Assembly: GCF_007197885.1 (NCBI RefSeq)
Contig: NZ_VKKG01000003.1
Location: forward strand, 372,001 to 436,000
DNA length: 64,000 nucleotides
Reading direction: 5' to 3'
DNA from: Tessaracoccus rhinocerotis
GTDB taxonomy: Bacteria; Actinomycetota; Actinomycetes; Propionibacteriales; Propionibacteriaceae
In this document: in pieces, positions 8,826 to 16,905 of the stretch
How the letters are laid out: every line of letters starts with the position of its first letter
How positions within the stretch are numbered: position 1 is the first letter of the stretch
Notes under the pieces: generated by a model
The model's input: the letters and a program-made list of their open reading frames with translations, nothing else
Told to the model about the DNA's origin: nothing
The model's database searches: none
Position numbers and translations under genes: made by a program

Positions 8826-8976
8826 GTCTAGGTTCGGACGAGTCCCCGCTCTTCAACAACGGAGTTCCAGAAATGGCCAGAGCATCAAACGGGTCGGCGA
8901 ATCGGAAGACCCTAGTGACGAACCGTCGGAGGTTCCTTCCGCGACGCCGTCGCCGTCTCCGAGCTCGCAGCCGACC

Positions 8977-9432
8977 GTGGATCCGTCGTCCTCGCCGGCA
9001 CCCACCCTGCCTCCGGGTGATCTCTACACCACGCCGGGCTACCACTCGGTGAATGGTCGTGAGTGGTTCACGCAGTGCGAGCCGTACTCGCAGACGATGC
9101 GGTGCACCACCGACATCTGGGCCACGCAGGTGGTCTTCGAAGGCGGCGCCTACGTCCACAAGCACGGCTGGCACTTCAACAACCTCACCTACCTGCCGCT
9201 GATGACGCGCCAGGCGTGGGTCGGCAACCCCCTGGGAGTGACCGGGACGTGGACGTCGTCGGAGGGCCGCACGTGGCGTACCGAGTGCGACACCCCTGCG
9301 ACGGGCCGCAACGGTTGCCGCAGCTACATCTGGAGCAAGGTGGTCCAGGCTGAGCCGCTGGGCCACGGCCGCTACGACTACCAGCAGCGCTGGGAGTGGG
9401 TGTTCAACAACCTGGTCCGCTTCAAGGCCTGA
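8977..9432 (+). CDS. Four-cysteine secreted-module protein, apparently lacking its 5' end
   Basis: The ~135-residue module (DLYTTPGYHSVNGREW, QCEPYSQTMRC, FNNLTY, WRTECDTPATGRNGCRSY, WVFNNLVRF) is shared with the genes at 41227 and 47963, both of which have a signal peptide just before it. Here GTG 8977 is the first usable start, and it has no ribosome site. The same frame is open back to 8824 and encodes a Ser/Pro/Glu-rich linker (PSEVPSATPSPSPSSQP) typical of a secreted protein, yet contains no start codon. ATG 8873 is in another frame. The native N-terminus therefore looks lost by frameshift or deletion, and the gene may be a pseudogene. Confidence 0.65.
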   Translation: MDPSSSPAPTLPPGDLYTTPGYHSVNGREWFTQCEPYSQTMRCTTDIWATQVVFEGGAYVHKHGWHFNNLTYLPLMTRQAWVGNPLGVTGTWTSSEGRTWRTECDTPATGRNGCRSYIWSKVVQAEPLGHGRYDYQQRWEWVFNNLVRFKA

Positions 9433-9434
9433 GG

Positions 9435-9483
9435 AACGAAGGGGGCGGCCGGGATGCAGTTCGCATCCCGGCCGCCCTTCGTT
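9435..9483. terminator. Bidirectional hairpin terminator between convergent genes
   Basis: A 20-bp stem (AACGAAGG ... CCTTCGTT, core GGCGGCCGGGATG/CATCCCGGCCGCC) closes a CAGTTCG loop; the 5' arm has two extra G. The ends give A-rich/T-rich edges on both strands. It sits exactly between the stop of the gene ending at 9432 and the stop of the solute-binding gene at 9513. Confidence 0.85.
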
Positions 9484-9512
9484 GTGGCTGTTGGCCCGCT
9501 CGGGGCAGGTGG

Positions 9513-10877
9513 TCAGCCGATCTCGTTCTCCAGGTCGGTCTGGGCCTGGTCGAGCGCCTCCTGGACCGGGACGTCATTCTCGTAGATCTCATTGAGGGTG
9601 ACGGTGCGGAACCAGTTGTCGACGGCCGGCAGGTTCGGGTTCGAGAAGGACTCGAAGTGGCCGATGCCGTCCTTGACGGAGTTCAGGACGTCGAACAGGT
9701 TCGTCGTGAAGTACTGGTTGAACTTGTTGTCAGGGTTGTGGGTGACTGCCTCGTCCTCCCAGACGGACATGTTCACCGGGTCGAAGCCAAGGACTTCCCA
9801 GACCGCGACGTTGGCGGGCAGCGAGAGCTTCGCGAAGGCATTGAACTCGGTGGCGAGTTCGAGGTTGGGCGAGGATGCGGACACGGCGGTACCGGTGCCA
9901 CCGCCACCGATGGTCAGGGTGTCGGAGCCCTCGATCTGCGGGGCCGGGGCGATCGCGATCTTGCCGGCCAGGTCGGGCATGTAGTCGACGAACCTGGAGG
10001 TGTACCAGGCCGGGTAGACGATGGCCGCGAAGTCGCCGTTGTTGATGACGCCGTAGGCCTCCTCCGCGTCGGGGCTGCCGCCCGCGATCGTGCTGAGGGC
10101 GCCTGCCTGCTCCATGTCGGCGAGGATCTCCATGGCTTCGACGGACTCGGGGCTGTTCACGGCGACGGCGCCCATGCCGTCATCCTCGAACACCTGTCCA
10201 CCGTTCTGGGCGACCACGAGCGGCTCGACGAACCACACGCCCGTGTTGGCGGTGCCGAAGGACTTGCCCGTCGCGTCGTGGTACTTGACGCCGGCTTCCT
10301 TGAAGTCGTCCCACGTCTTGATCGTGGTGTAGTCGATGCCTTCGGCCTCGAGGAGTTCCTCGTTGTAGAAGGCGACGAACGCACCCACGTGCGTCGGGTA
10401 GCCGTAGATCTTGTCGTTTCGGCTGTACAGGTCGAGGCGGGCCTGGACGACGTCGTCGATGTAGGGTTCCGCGGCGGCGCTCAGGTCCGCCAGGGGCGGG
10501 TTGTCGCCCTTGACGAAGTTGGAGAACTTGTTGACCTCGATGTCGACGAGGTCGGGCATGCCCTCGCCGGCGTTGGCGGCCAGGAGGAGCTTGTCGTGCA
10601 TGTCCTGGTACGGGTAGACGGTGATGTCGAGGTCGATCGCCTTGTCGGGGTTCTCCTCGTTCCACTGGATCGCCATCTCGTCGTAGACGGCTGCGTGGAG
10701 CTCAGCGAAGACCCACATGCTGAGTTTGGTGGCATCCTCTGGCGCCGGGGCGCCGGTCACCACCTCACCCTCGGCGGGCGATGTCTCGCCCGTGGTTGTT
10801 TCGCCCCCGCATGCTGCGAGCGCGGTGATGGATAGGCCGAGTGCAGCGCCTGCGGCTGCCAACCTTCGGATTCTCAT
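9513..10877 (-). CDS. Sugar ABC transporter substrate-binding lipoprotein (family 1)
   Basis: About 454 residues. Lipoprotein signal peptide RRLAAAGAALGLSITALAAC gives the lipobox LAAC, followed by a Thr/Glu-rich tether. The mature part fits family 1 binding proteins (AIQWNEENPDKAIDLDITVY, YGYPTHVGAFVAFYNEELLE, GVWFVEPLVVAQNGG, AIVYPAWYTSR). It would capture a carbohydrate outside the membrane for the two permeases encoded upstream. It is last in the operon, 42 bp after the MalG-type gene, whereas most such operons begin with the binding protein. No ATPase is nearby, so a shared MsiK-like ATPase is probable. Confidence 0.9.
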   Translation of the reverse strand: MRIRRLAAAGAALGLSITALAACGGETTTGETSPAEGEVVTGAPAPEDATKLSMWVFAELHAAVYDEMAIQWNEENPDKAIDLDITVYPYQDMHDKLLLAANAGEGMPDLVDIEVNKFSNFVKGDNPPLADLSAAAEPYIDDVVQARLDLYSRNDKIYGYPTHVGAFVAFYNEELLEAEGIDYTTIKTWDDFKEAGVKYHDATGKSFGTANTGVWFVEPLVVAQNGGQVFEDDGMGAVAVNSPESVEAMEILADMEQAGALSTIAGGSPDAEEAYGVINNGDFAAIVYPAWYTSRFVDYMPDLAGKIAIAPAPQIEGSDTLTIGGGGTGTAVSASSPNLELATEFNAFAKLSLPANVAVWEVLGFDPVNMSVWEDEAVTHNPDNKFNQYFTTNLFDVLNSVKDGIGHFESFSNPNLPAVDNWFRTVTLNEIYENDVPVQEALDQAQTDLENEIG

Positions 10878-10919
10878 GGTCCACTCCTTTGTGTGTGGGT
10901 TTCTTGGTGGGTGTTGCGG

Positions 10920-11816
10920 CTAGCCCTTGAGGGAGCCAGCGGTCATGCCTTCGATGAAGAATCTCTGGAAGGCGAGGAACAGCAGCAGGATCGGGACCAG
11001 CGAGAAGAAGGCGCCGATGATGAGCAGTTCGTAGTTGTTCCCGTACGGGGTGAGCAACGTGTTCAGGCCGATGGGGAGGGTGAACTTCTCGGCCGAGCGC
11101 AGCACGAGCAGCGGCCACAGGAAGTTGTTCCACACCATCATTCCGTTGAGGATTCCCATGGCCGCGAAGGCGGGCTTCGCGATGGGGACGATGATCCGGA
11201 AGAAGATGCCGAACTCGGACACCCCGTCGACGCGGCCGGCCTCGAGGAGCTCGCGTGGGATCCCGATGAAGTACTGGCGGAAGAAGAAGATGGTGACGGC
11301 CGCCGCCAGGAAGGGCAGCACCACGATCCAGTACTGGTCCGCGGCGCCGAACGTGTTCACCTGCACGTAGAGGGGGAGCATGAGCATCTCGAACGGGATC
11401 GTCATCATGATCAGCACGAGGATGAAGCCGAGGTTCTTGCCCCGGAAGTCGTACATCGCGAAACCGTAGGCGACGAAGGAGCTGACGAGCAGGGTTCCGG
11501 CCACCTGCACCACCGTCAGGATCAGGCTGTTCCAGAACCACCGGAAGTAGAGCCCCGAGTCGGTGAAGAGCATCACGTAGTTGTCGAAGCTCAGGTCTGC
11601 AGGATCGACGGCGAAGGAGATGCCGTTTCGGATGATCTCCCCACCGTCCTGGAAGGTGCCGATGACGATGGCGGCGATGGGCACCAGGGAGATGAGTGCG
11701 ATGACGAGGAGGAACACGCCCTGCACGATCGATGCGACGCGGTGGCGCGGCATCTTCCTGAGCACGATCTCCGAGTCCTCGGGCAGCTGTTGGTTCTTGG
11801 CCACTTGTGTGGTCAT
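10920..11816 (-). CDS. Sugar ABC transporter permease, MalG type
   Basis: About 298 residues with six membrane helices (ASIVQGVFLLVIALISLVPI, LILTVVQVAGTLLVSSFVAY, LGFILVLIMMTIPFEMLML and others). The EAA loop reads ELLEAGRVDGVSEFGIFFRI, the contact site for the ATPase. The C-terminus FFIEGMTAGSLKG is the usual MalG-type ending. Start ATG 11816 follows the MalF-type stop by one base. Works with the MalF-type partner to move a sugar across the cytoplasmic membrane. Confidence 0.92.
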   Translation of the reverse strand: MTTQVAKNQQLPEDSEIVLRKMPRHRVASIVQGVFLLVIALISLVPIAAIVIGTFQDGGEIIRNGISFAVDPADLSFDNYVMLFTDSGLYFRWFWNSLILTVVQVAGTLLVSSFVAYGFAMYDFRGKNLGFILVLIMMTIPFEMLMLPLYVQVNTFGAADQYWIVVLPFLAAAVTIFFFRQYFIGIPRELLEAGRVDGVSEFGIFFRIIVPIAKPAFAAMGILNGMMVWNNFLWPLLVLRSAEKFTLPIGLNTLLTPYGNNYELLIIGAFFSLVPILLLFLAFQRFFIEGMTAGSLKG

Positions 11817-11817
11817 G

Positions 11818-12711
11818 TCAGGCCTCCTTCTTGAAGGTGCCGGAAGCCGTGAGTTGCGTGAGGTTGATGGCGAGGACGACCACGAGGAGCACCACGCCCA
11901 CGGCGGAGGCGAAGCCCAAGTCGTTCTCCTGGATCCCCTTGCGGTAGAGGTAGCCGACGATCGTGAGGCCCTGGTTGTTGGGCGAGGAGTTGCCGGCGTA
12001 CAGCATGAAGCTCTCGAGGAACATCGCCAGGCCGCCGTAGACGCTGATCGTGACGACGTAGACGATCGTGGGCTTGATGCCCGGCAGCGTCACGAACAGG
12101 AACTTCTGGAGGGCGCTGGCGCCGTCGATGGACGCGGCCTCGTAGTGCTCCTCGGGGATGGCCTGCAGGCCGGCGAGGAAGTACATGGTGTTGACACCCG
12201 TCCAGCGCCACAGCGCCAGGAGCAGCAGTGCCGCCAGCCCGGTGAGGTCGTTGCGCAGCCACCTGACCGGGCCGAAGCTGAAGAAGTCGGCGATCTGGTT
12301 CATCATGCCGCTCTCGCTCTCGGAGAACATCAGGCGGAAGATGATGCCGGCGACAACGACGGACGTCAGGGCGGGTACGAACAGCGAGGCCTTGAAGAAG
12401 TTCTTCAGCTTGGCGCTGCCGATCCTGGTGTTGATCGCCACTGCGAGCAGCAGCGGGATCGTGACCAGCAGCACGAGCGTGAGCACCATGTACCGGAGGC
12501 TGTTGTACATCGCCTTCCAGAAGACCTGGTCGCGCCAGAGCCGCTCGTAGTTCGCGGTTCCGACGTATGAGGCCTGGCCGTAGAGGACCTCCTGGAAGCT
12601 CATCACGACTGACTGGGCGACCGGGTAGAGCCAGAAGATGACCAGCGTCAGCAGGAACGGTGCGATGAAGAGGTACGGCGCGAGGCGTTTGGAATATAGA
12701 AGCCTCGTCAT
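11818..12711 (-). CDS. Sugar ABC transporter permease, MalF type
   Basis: About 297 residues, six helices (APYLFIAPFLLTLVIFWLYP near the start, YMVLTLVLLVTIPLLLAVAI, VVLLVVVLAINLTQL near the end). The EAA loop is EEHYEAASIDGASALQKFLF. First gene of the importer operon. Upstream of it lies a region with CAATCGTTTG, close to the palindromic operator core of the 27-kb cluster, so a LacI-type repressor may control it (inference). Confidence 0.92.
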   Translation of the reverse strand: MTRLLYSKRLAPYLFIAPFLLTLVIFWLYPVAQSVVMSFQEVLYGQASYVGTANYERLWRDQVFWKAMYNSLRYMVLTLVLLVTIPLLLAVAINTRIGSAKLKNFFKASLFVPALTSVVVAGIIFRLMFSESESGMMNQIADFFSFGPVRWLRNDLTGLAALLLLALWRWTGVNTMYFLAGLQAIPEEHYEAASIDGASALQKFLFVTLPGIKPTIVYVVTISVYGGLAMFLESFMLYAGNSSPNNQGLTIVGYLYRKGIQENDLGFASAVGVVLLVVVLAINLTQLTASGTFKKEA

Positions 12712-13056
12712 GTCATGCCCCTCCTCGGTGCTGGGTCGCTGCCTCGGTGTCAGCGATCGTTGGGCCCTGACTCACACCACTGTGGGTCCAGGTATACGTT
12801 GTAAATTCAGCAATCGTTTGGCTACGAAACGAAAGGCTAACGTGCTGTGATGTTACCGGTCAACCGATTGGGCACGATCGCAGCCAATTCGTTATCAAGT
12901 CAGCTCGCTCGCGCTCCCAGTGGCGCCTGCAGGTTGGACGCCCGTCGGGTTCGCGACCGCCGCAGGAGGGGCCAGAAGCGTTTCGGAGCGGACTTTTTGC
13001 ATCGTCGGAAACCAGGCCGTCAGCGAGTCTGGCGCCTCCGGCCCGGCGACACGGCC
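12712..13056. promoter_or_regulatory. Intergenic control region of the sugar importer
   Basis: No gene seen. It holds CAATCGTTTG (12811-12820), one mismatch from the CAATCGATTG core of the palindrome at 26988, and an imperfect inverted repeat at 12862-12893 (AACCGATTGG and CCAATTCGTT arms around a 12-bp centre containing CGATCG). Both are plausible repressor sites for the operon that begins at 12711. The part near 13056 is simply downstream of the M20 gene. Confidence 0.4.
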
Positions 13057-14253
13057 TCATGTCAGGCGGCCGCGCGCCAGTTCGGCCAGCAGCGCCGCGC
13101 CGTCGGCCACCACGCCGTCGTCGAAGCGGGCGTAGGCGGAGTGGTTGAAGGGCGCGGTGTCCGGGTCGGCGTCCGGAGGAGTGGCCGCCAGGCCGATGAA
13201 GCAGCCGGGCGTCACCTGCAGGATGCGCGAGAAGTCCTCCGCACCGGCCAGGGGCTTGTCCCAGCGGTTGTGGCGTCCGGGGCCGAACAACTCGGCGACG
13301 GTGGCGGCGACGTGGTCCGCCTCGTCGGGGTCGTTGATGGTGACGGGGTACTGCTCCAGCAGGCTGTACTCGGCCTTGACGCCGTGTGCCTGTGCGATGC
13401 CCTCGAACAGTTGGGGGATGCGCTCGAGCAGCTTGGCGTGGGCCTCGTCGGAGAACGTGCGCAGCGTCGCCTCGAGGCGGCCGTCCTCCGGGATGACGTT
13501 GGCGATGGTGCCGGCCTGCAGCAGGCCGGTGGTGACCACCACCGGGTCGTGGATGCTGAACTCACGCGTGACCAGCGCGTTCGTGGCGGTGACCATCTCG
13601 GCCAGCGCCGGGACCGGGTCCTTGCCCAGGTGCGGCGTGGAGCCGTGGGTGCCGGAGCCGACGACGCGGACCCGGGCCACGTCGGAGGACGCCATCACGG
13701 GGCCGGGCTTGGTGGAGAACGTGCCGTGCGGCTCCTGCGAGCTCCACACGTGGATGGCGTAGGCGTGGTCGGGGCGCTGGCCCGCGACGTCGAGCAACCC
13801 CTCCTCGAGCATGTAGCGGCAGCCGTCGACGCCCTCCTCGCCCGGCTGGAACATGAACACGACGTCGCCGGCGAGCTGGTCCTGCACCTCACAGAGGGCG
13901 CGGGCGGCGCCGACGAGGATGCTCATGTGCAGGTCGTGGCCGCAGGCGTGCATGGCGCCGTTGGTGGAGGCGTACTCCAGGCCGGTGGCCTCCTCGACGG
14001 GCAGGGCGTCCATGTCGCCGCGCAGGAGCACGACCGGACGCTTGCCGTCGGTGGGGATCGCCCCGCGCAGCACCGCCACCACGCTCGTGAGGGACTTGCC
14101 CAGCGTGATCTCGAGCGGGAGGTCCTCCAGCGCCTGCAGGATCCGGGCCTGGGTCTGCGGCAGTTGCAGTCCCACCTCCGGGATCTGGTGCAGTTCGCGG
14201 CGCAGGGCCACGAGTTCGGCGTCGATGCTCTTGGCGAAGTCCAGGATGCTCAC
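13057..14253 (-). CDS. M20D-family amidohydrolase (hippurate / N-acyl amino acid hydrolase type)
   Basis: About 398 residues. Family motifs: LRRELHQIPEVGLQ at the N-terminus, LLRGDMDALPVEE, MHACGHDLHMSI (metal ligands Cys/His/Asp), MFQPGEEGVDGCRYMLEEG (catalytic and ligand Glu), and a C-terminal LAGAEDFSRIL. M20D enzymes split N-acyl or amide bonds of small molecules in the cytosol with two metal ions. GTG 14253 with GGATGAG upstream is preferred; ATG 14277 would add eight residues. Downstream of the CoA-transferase gene by 40 bp on the same strand, so co-transcription is possible. Natural substrate unknown. Confidence 0.85.
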   Translation of the reverse strand: MSILDFAKSIDAELVALRRELHQIPEVGLQLPQTQARILQALEDLPLEITLGKSLTSVVAVLRGAIPTDGKRPVVLLRGDMDALPVEEATGLEYASTNGAMHACGHDLHMSILVGAARALCEVQDQLAGDVVFMFQPGEEGVDGCRYMLEEGLLDVAGQRPDHAYAIHVWSSQEPHGTFSTKPGPVMASSDVARVRVVGSGTHGSTPHLGKDPVPALAEMVTATNALVTREFSIHDPVVVTTGLLQAGTIANVIPEDGRLEATLRTFSDEAHAKLLERIPQLFEGIAQAHGVKAEYSLLEQYPVTINDPDEADHVAATVAELFGPGRHNRWDKPLAGAEDFSRILQVTPGCFIGLAATPPDADPDTAPFNHSAYARFDDGVVADGAALLAELARGRLT

Positions 14254-14293
14254 GCCCTCATCCTTACACAGCATCACGCCTCGCCCGGCGTGG

Positions 14294-15808
14294 TCAGGGG
14301 CGCATCGTGCCCGTCTCGAGGAAGCGGACGTGCCAGCCGAGGGCGGAGGCCAGGTCGTGCGGGGTGTGCATGCCGTTGGCCTTCTTCTCGGCGAGCTTCA
14401 CGTACTCCCGCAGCGGCTCCCGGAAGTCTGGGTGGGCGCAGTTGTCGATGATCACCTTGGAGCGCTTGCGGGGCGACAGGCCGCGCAGGTCGGCGATCCC
14501 GTGCTCGGTAATGAACATCGACGTCGAGTGCTCCGAGTGGTCCACGTGGCTGACCATCGGCACGATGCACGAGATGGCTCCGCGCTTGGCCGTCGAGGGG
14601 GTCACGAAGATGGAGTGGTAGGCGTTGCGGGCGAAGTCGGCCGAGCCGCCGATCCCGTTCTGCATCCTGGAGCCCATGATGTGGGTGGAATTCACGTTGC
14701 CGTAGATGTCGGCCTCGATCAGTCCGTTGCACGCGATCACGCCCAGCCGGCGCACCGCCTCGGGGTTGTTGGAGACGTCCTGGGGCCGCAGGATGATCTT
14801 GCTGCGGTAGTCAGCGGCTTCGCGGTTCATCCGCTCCGCGTACTCCGGGCTCAGCGAGAACGCCGTGGCGGAGGCGACGGTCAGCTTGCCGGTGTCGAGC
14901 AGGTCCACCATGCCGTCCTGGATCACCTCGGTGTAGGAGGTGAGGTTCTCGAACGGTCCCTCGGCCAGGCCGGCGAGCACCGCGTTCGCGATGTTGCCGA
15001 CGCCCGACTGCAGGGGCAGCAGGTTCTCCGGCAGCCTGCCCTTGCGCACCTCGTCGCCGAGGAATTCCAGCAGGTAGCCGGCGATCGCCTTCGAGTCGTC
15101 GTCGAGGGGCTTGAAGGGGGTGTTGCGGTCCGCGCTGTTGGTCTCGATGATGCCGACCACCTTGGCGGGGTCGACGTCGAAGACGGGCTGGCCGATGCGG
15201 TCCGACGCGGTGCGGATGGGCAGCGGGACGCGGTGCGGCGGCAGGTTGCCCACGTCGTAGAAGATGTCGTGCATGCCGAGGAGCTCCTCGGACTGCCACT
15301 CGTTGACCTCCAGCACGATGAAGTCGGCCTCGTCGAGGTAGGTGCGGTTCATGCCCACCGACGACGACGGCACCAGCTTGCCGTCCTCCGTGATCGCGGT
15401 GACCTCCACCACTGCCAGGTTGAGCCGCCCGAAGTAGCCGCGCCGCACCTGCTGGCCCATGTGGGACAGGTGGATGTCGAGGTAGTCCGCGTCGCCGGCG
15501 TTGATGGCGCTGCGCATGTCCGGGTCGGACTGGTAGGGGGCGCGGATGCCGACGCCGCCGGTGCGCGCGAGGGCGCCGTCGAGCTCGGGGGCGGTGGAGG
15601 CTCCGGTCAGGACGTTGACGCGGAACGGTTCACCGGCGTCGTGGGCGGCGTTGATCCGCGCGGCGAGCGCGCCGGGGAACTCCTTGGGGTAGCCGGCGCC
15701 CGTGAAGCCGGAGAACCCGATGGTCCAACCGTCCTGCACCAGTGCCGCGGCTTCGCCCGCAGTCATGACCTTGGAACGCAGTGACTCGTTCCGGATGCGA
15801 CCCGACAT
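14294..15808 (-). CDS. Acetyl-CoA hydrolase / succinyl-CoA:acetate CoA-transferase
   Basis: About 504 residues, matching the Cat1/AarC family length. N-terminal GFSGFTGAGYPKEFP, then GASTAPELDGALA, GIRAPYQSDPDMR, YLDIHLSHMGQQVRRG. A Glu near residue 294 in TEVIQDGMVDLLDTGKL is at the position of the catalytic thioester-forming glutamate; GNVNSTHIMGSRMQNGIGGS and ITEHGIADLRGLSPRKR are C-terminal signatures. It moves CoA between succinyl-CoA and acetate or propionate in the cytosol; in propionic-acid bacteria this closes the methylmalonyl-CoA fermentation cycle. Strong AGGAGGAAG ribosome site before ATG 15808. Confidence 0.9.
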   Translation of the reverse strand: MSGRIRNESLRSKVMTAGEAAALVQDGWTIGFSGFTGAGYPKEFPGALAARINAAHDAGEPFRVNVLTGASTAPELDGALARTGGVGIRAPYQSDPDMRSAINAGDADYLDIHLSHMGQQVRRGYFGRLNLAVVEVTAITEDGKLVPSSSVGMNRTYLDEADFIVLEVNEWQSEELLGMHDIFYDVGNLPPHRVPLPIRTASDRIGQPVFDVDPAKVVGIIETNSADRNTPFKPLDDDSKAIAGYLLEFLGDEVRKGRLPENLLPLQSGVGNIANAVLAGLAEGPFENLTSYTEVIQDGMVDLLDTGKLTVASATAFSLSPEYAERMNREAADYRSKIILRPQDVSNNPEAVRRLGVIACNGLIEADIYGNVNSTHIMGSRMQNGIGGSADFARNAYHSIFVTPSTAKRGAISCIVPMVSHVDHSEHSTSMFITEHGIADLRGLSPRKRSKVIIDNCAHPDFREPLREYVKLAEKKANGMHTPHDLASALGWHVRFLETGTMRP

Positions 15809-15881
15809 TCTTCCTCCTGGAATCCGATCTCAGGACCCACAATAGAAAGCCACTGCCACCGGGTTGCAGGGCACCCCCCAT

Positions 15882-16745
15882 TCAGCGCTGGAGGGCGATG
15901 GGTACAATCGCGTCCAGTCTCGGGAAGGCGACGGCGACGTCGGCGCGCTCGGCCGTGATCGGCTTCGCGCAGTAGGCGATCCCGAGTGCCGCCGCGTCCA
16001 GCATGTCCAGGTCGTTCGCGCCGTCGCCGACGCTGACCGTCAGTGCCGGGTCGACGCCATGCGCGGCGGCGAAGCTCGCCAGGTCGCGGGCCTTCTGCGC
16101 CCGGTCCACGACGGTGCCCGTCACGTTCCCGGTGAGCACCTCGACGCCGTCGACCACCTCGGTCTCCAGCACGTTGGCGTTGTGGAAGTCCAGACCCGCC
16201 TCGGCGGCCATCGGGCCCACGAGCTGTGTGAATCCGCCCGAGGTGACACCCACCAGCGCGCCGATCGCGTGCGCCGCGGCCACCATCTCGAGGGCGCCGG
16301 GGGAGAGGGTCATGGCCGGGCCCACGACGTCGAACACCGTGGTGGGGAGCCCCCTGAGGGTGGCGACCCGGGCCCGCAGCGAGGCCTCGAAGTCGAGCTC
16401 GCCGCGCATCGCACGCTCGGTGATCTCGGCCACCTGCGGGCCGCTGCCGGCGTGGGCCGCGAGGAGGTCGACCGCCTCGGTGGTGGTGAAGGTGGAGTCG
16501 ACGTCGCACAGCACCAGCCGCGCCGGTTGCGTCGCGAGCGGGCCGGTGATGACGGCGACTGCCACGTCGCCCGCCGCGGCGCGGAGTTCGGCGCGCAGTG
16601 CGGACGGGTCGGGGTGGTCGCACATGACGGTGATCGAGTGCCACTCGGCGGTCTCGACGGTGGAGCGCTCGCCCGGGTCGGGGACGAGGGCCACCAACTC
16701 GCCGAGGATGGGCGTGGGCGAGACGAATACGACGCGGGTCTGCAT
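15882..16745 (-). CDS. serB: Phosphoserine phosphatase
   Basis: About 288 residues. HAD motifs: DVDSTFTTTEAVDLLA (nucleophile Asp, near residue 80), GVTSGGFTQLVGP (motif II), AQKARDLASF (Lys) and SVGDGANDLDML (motif III, near 238), with the SerB-specific MRGELDFEASLRARVATLRG cap segment. The N-terminal 70 residues resemble the degenerate ACT-like region of SerB. Hydrolyses L-3-phosphoserine, last step of serine synthesis. Start ATG 16745 is chosen because further upstream the frame reads into the dispersed repeat. Confidence 0.92.
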   Translation of the reverse strand: MQTRVVFVSPTPILGELVALVPDPGERSTVETAEWHSITVMCDHPDPSALRAELRAAAGDVAVAVITGPLATQPARLVLCDVDSTFTTTEAVDLLAAHAGSGPQVAEITERAMRGELDFEASLRARVATLRGLPTTVFDVVGPAMTLSPGALEMVAAAHAIGALVGVTSGGFTQLVGPMAAEAGLDFHNANVLETEVVDGVEVLTGNVTGTVVDRAQKARDLASFAAAHGVDPALTVSVGDGANDLDMLDAAALGIAYCAKPITAERADVAVAFPRLDAIVPIALQR

Positions 16746-16782
16746 GGTTGGCAAGGCTATCGGGTCCGGCGCTTCAGTCTGA

Positions 16783-16875
16783 TGGTCGAGTAGGGCGCCC
16801 AGCGCCCGTGTCGAGACCTTGGGTTCTGTGTGGTTAGGTCTCGACACGCTCGCCGGGCGAGCTACTCGACCAACG
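16783..16875. repeat. Dispersed repeat A, head-to-head inverted pair
   Basis: A copy with TGGTCGAGTAGGGCGCC and GTGTCGAGACC ends (16783-16818) faces an inverted copy (AGGTCTCGACACG ... CTACTCGACCAACGGG, about 16836-16875). Together they can form a long hairpin. A further partial CTCGACCAACGGGTGGT follows. The pair fills the gap between the htrA stop and the serB start, both on the minus strand. Confidence 0.85.
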
Positions 16876-16905
16876 GGTGGTCACAGCTGCTCGACCAACG
16901 GGTGG

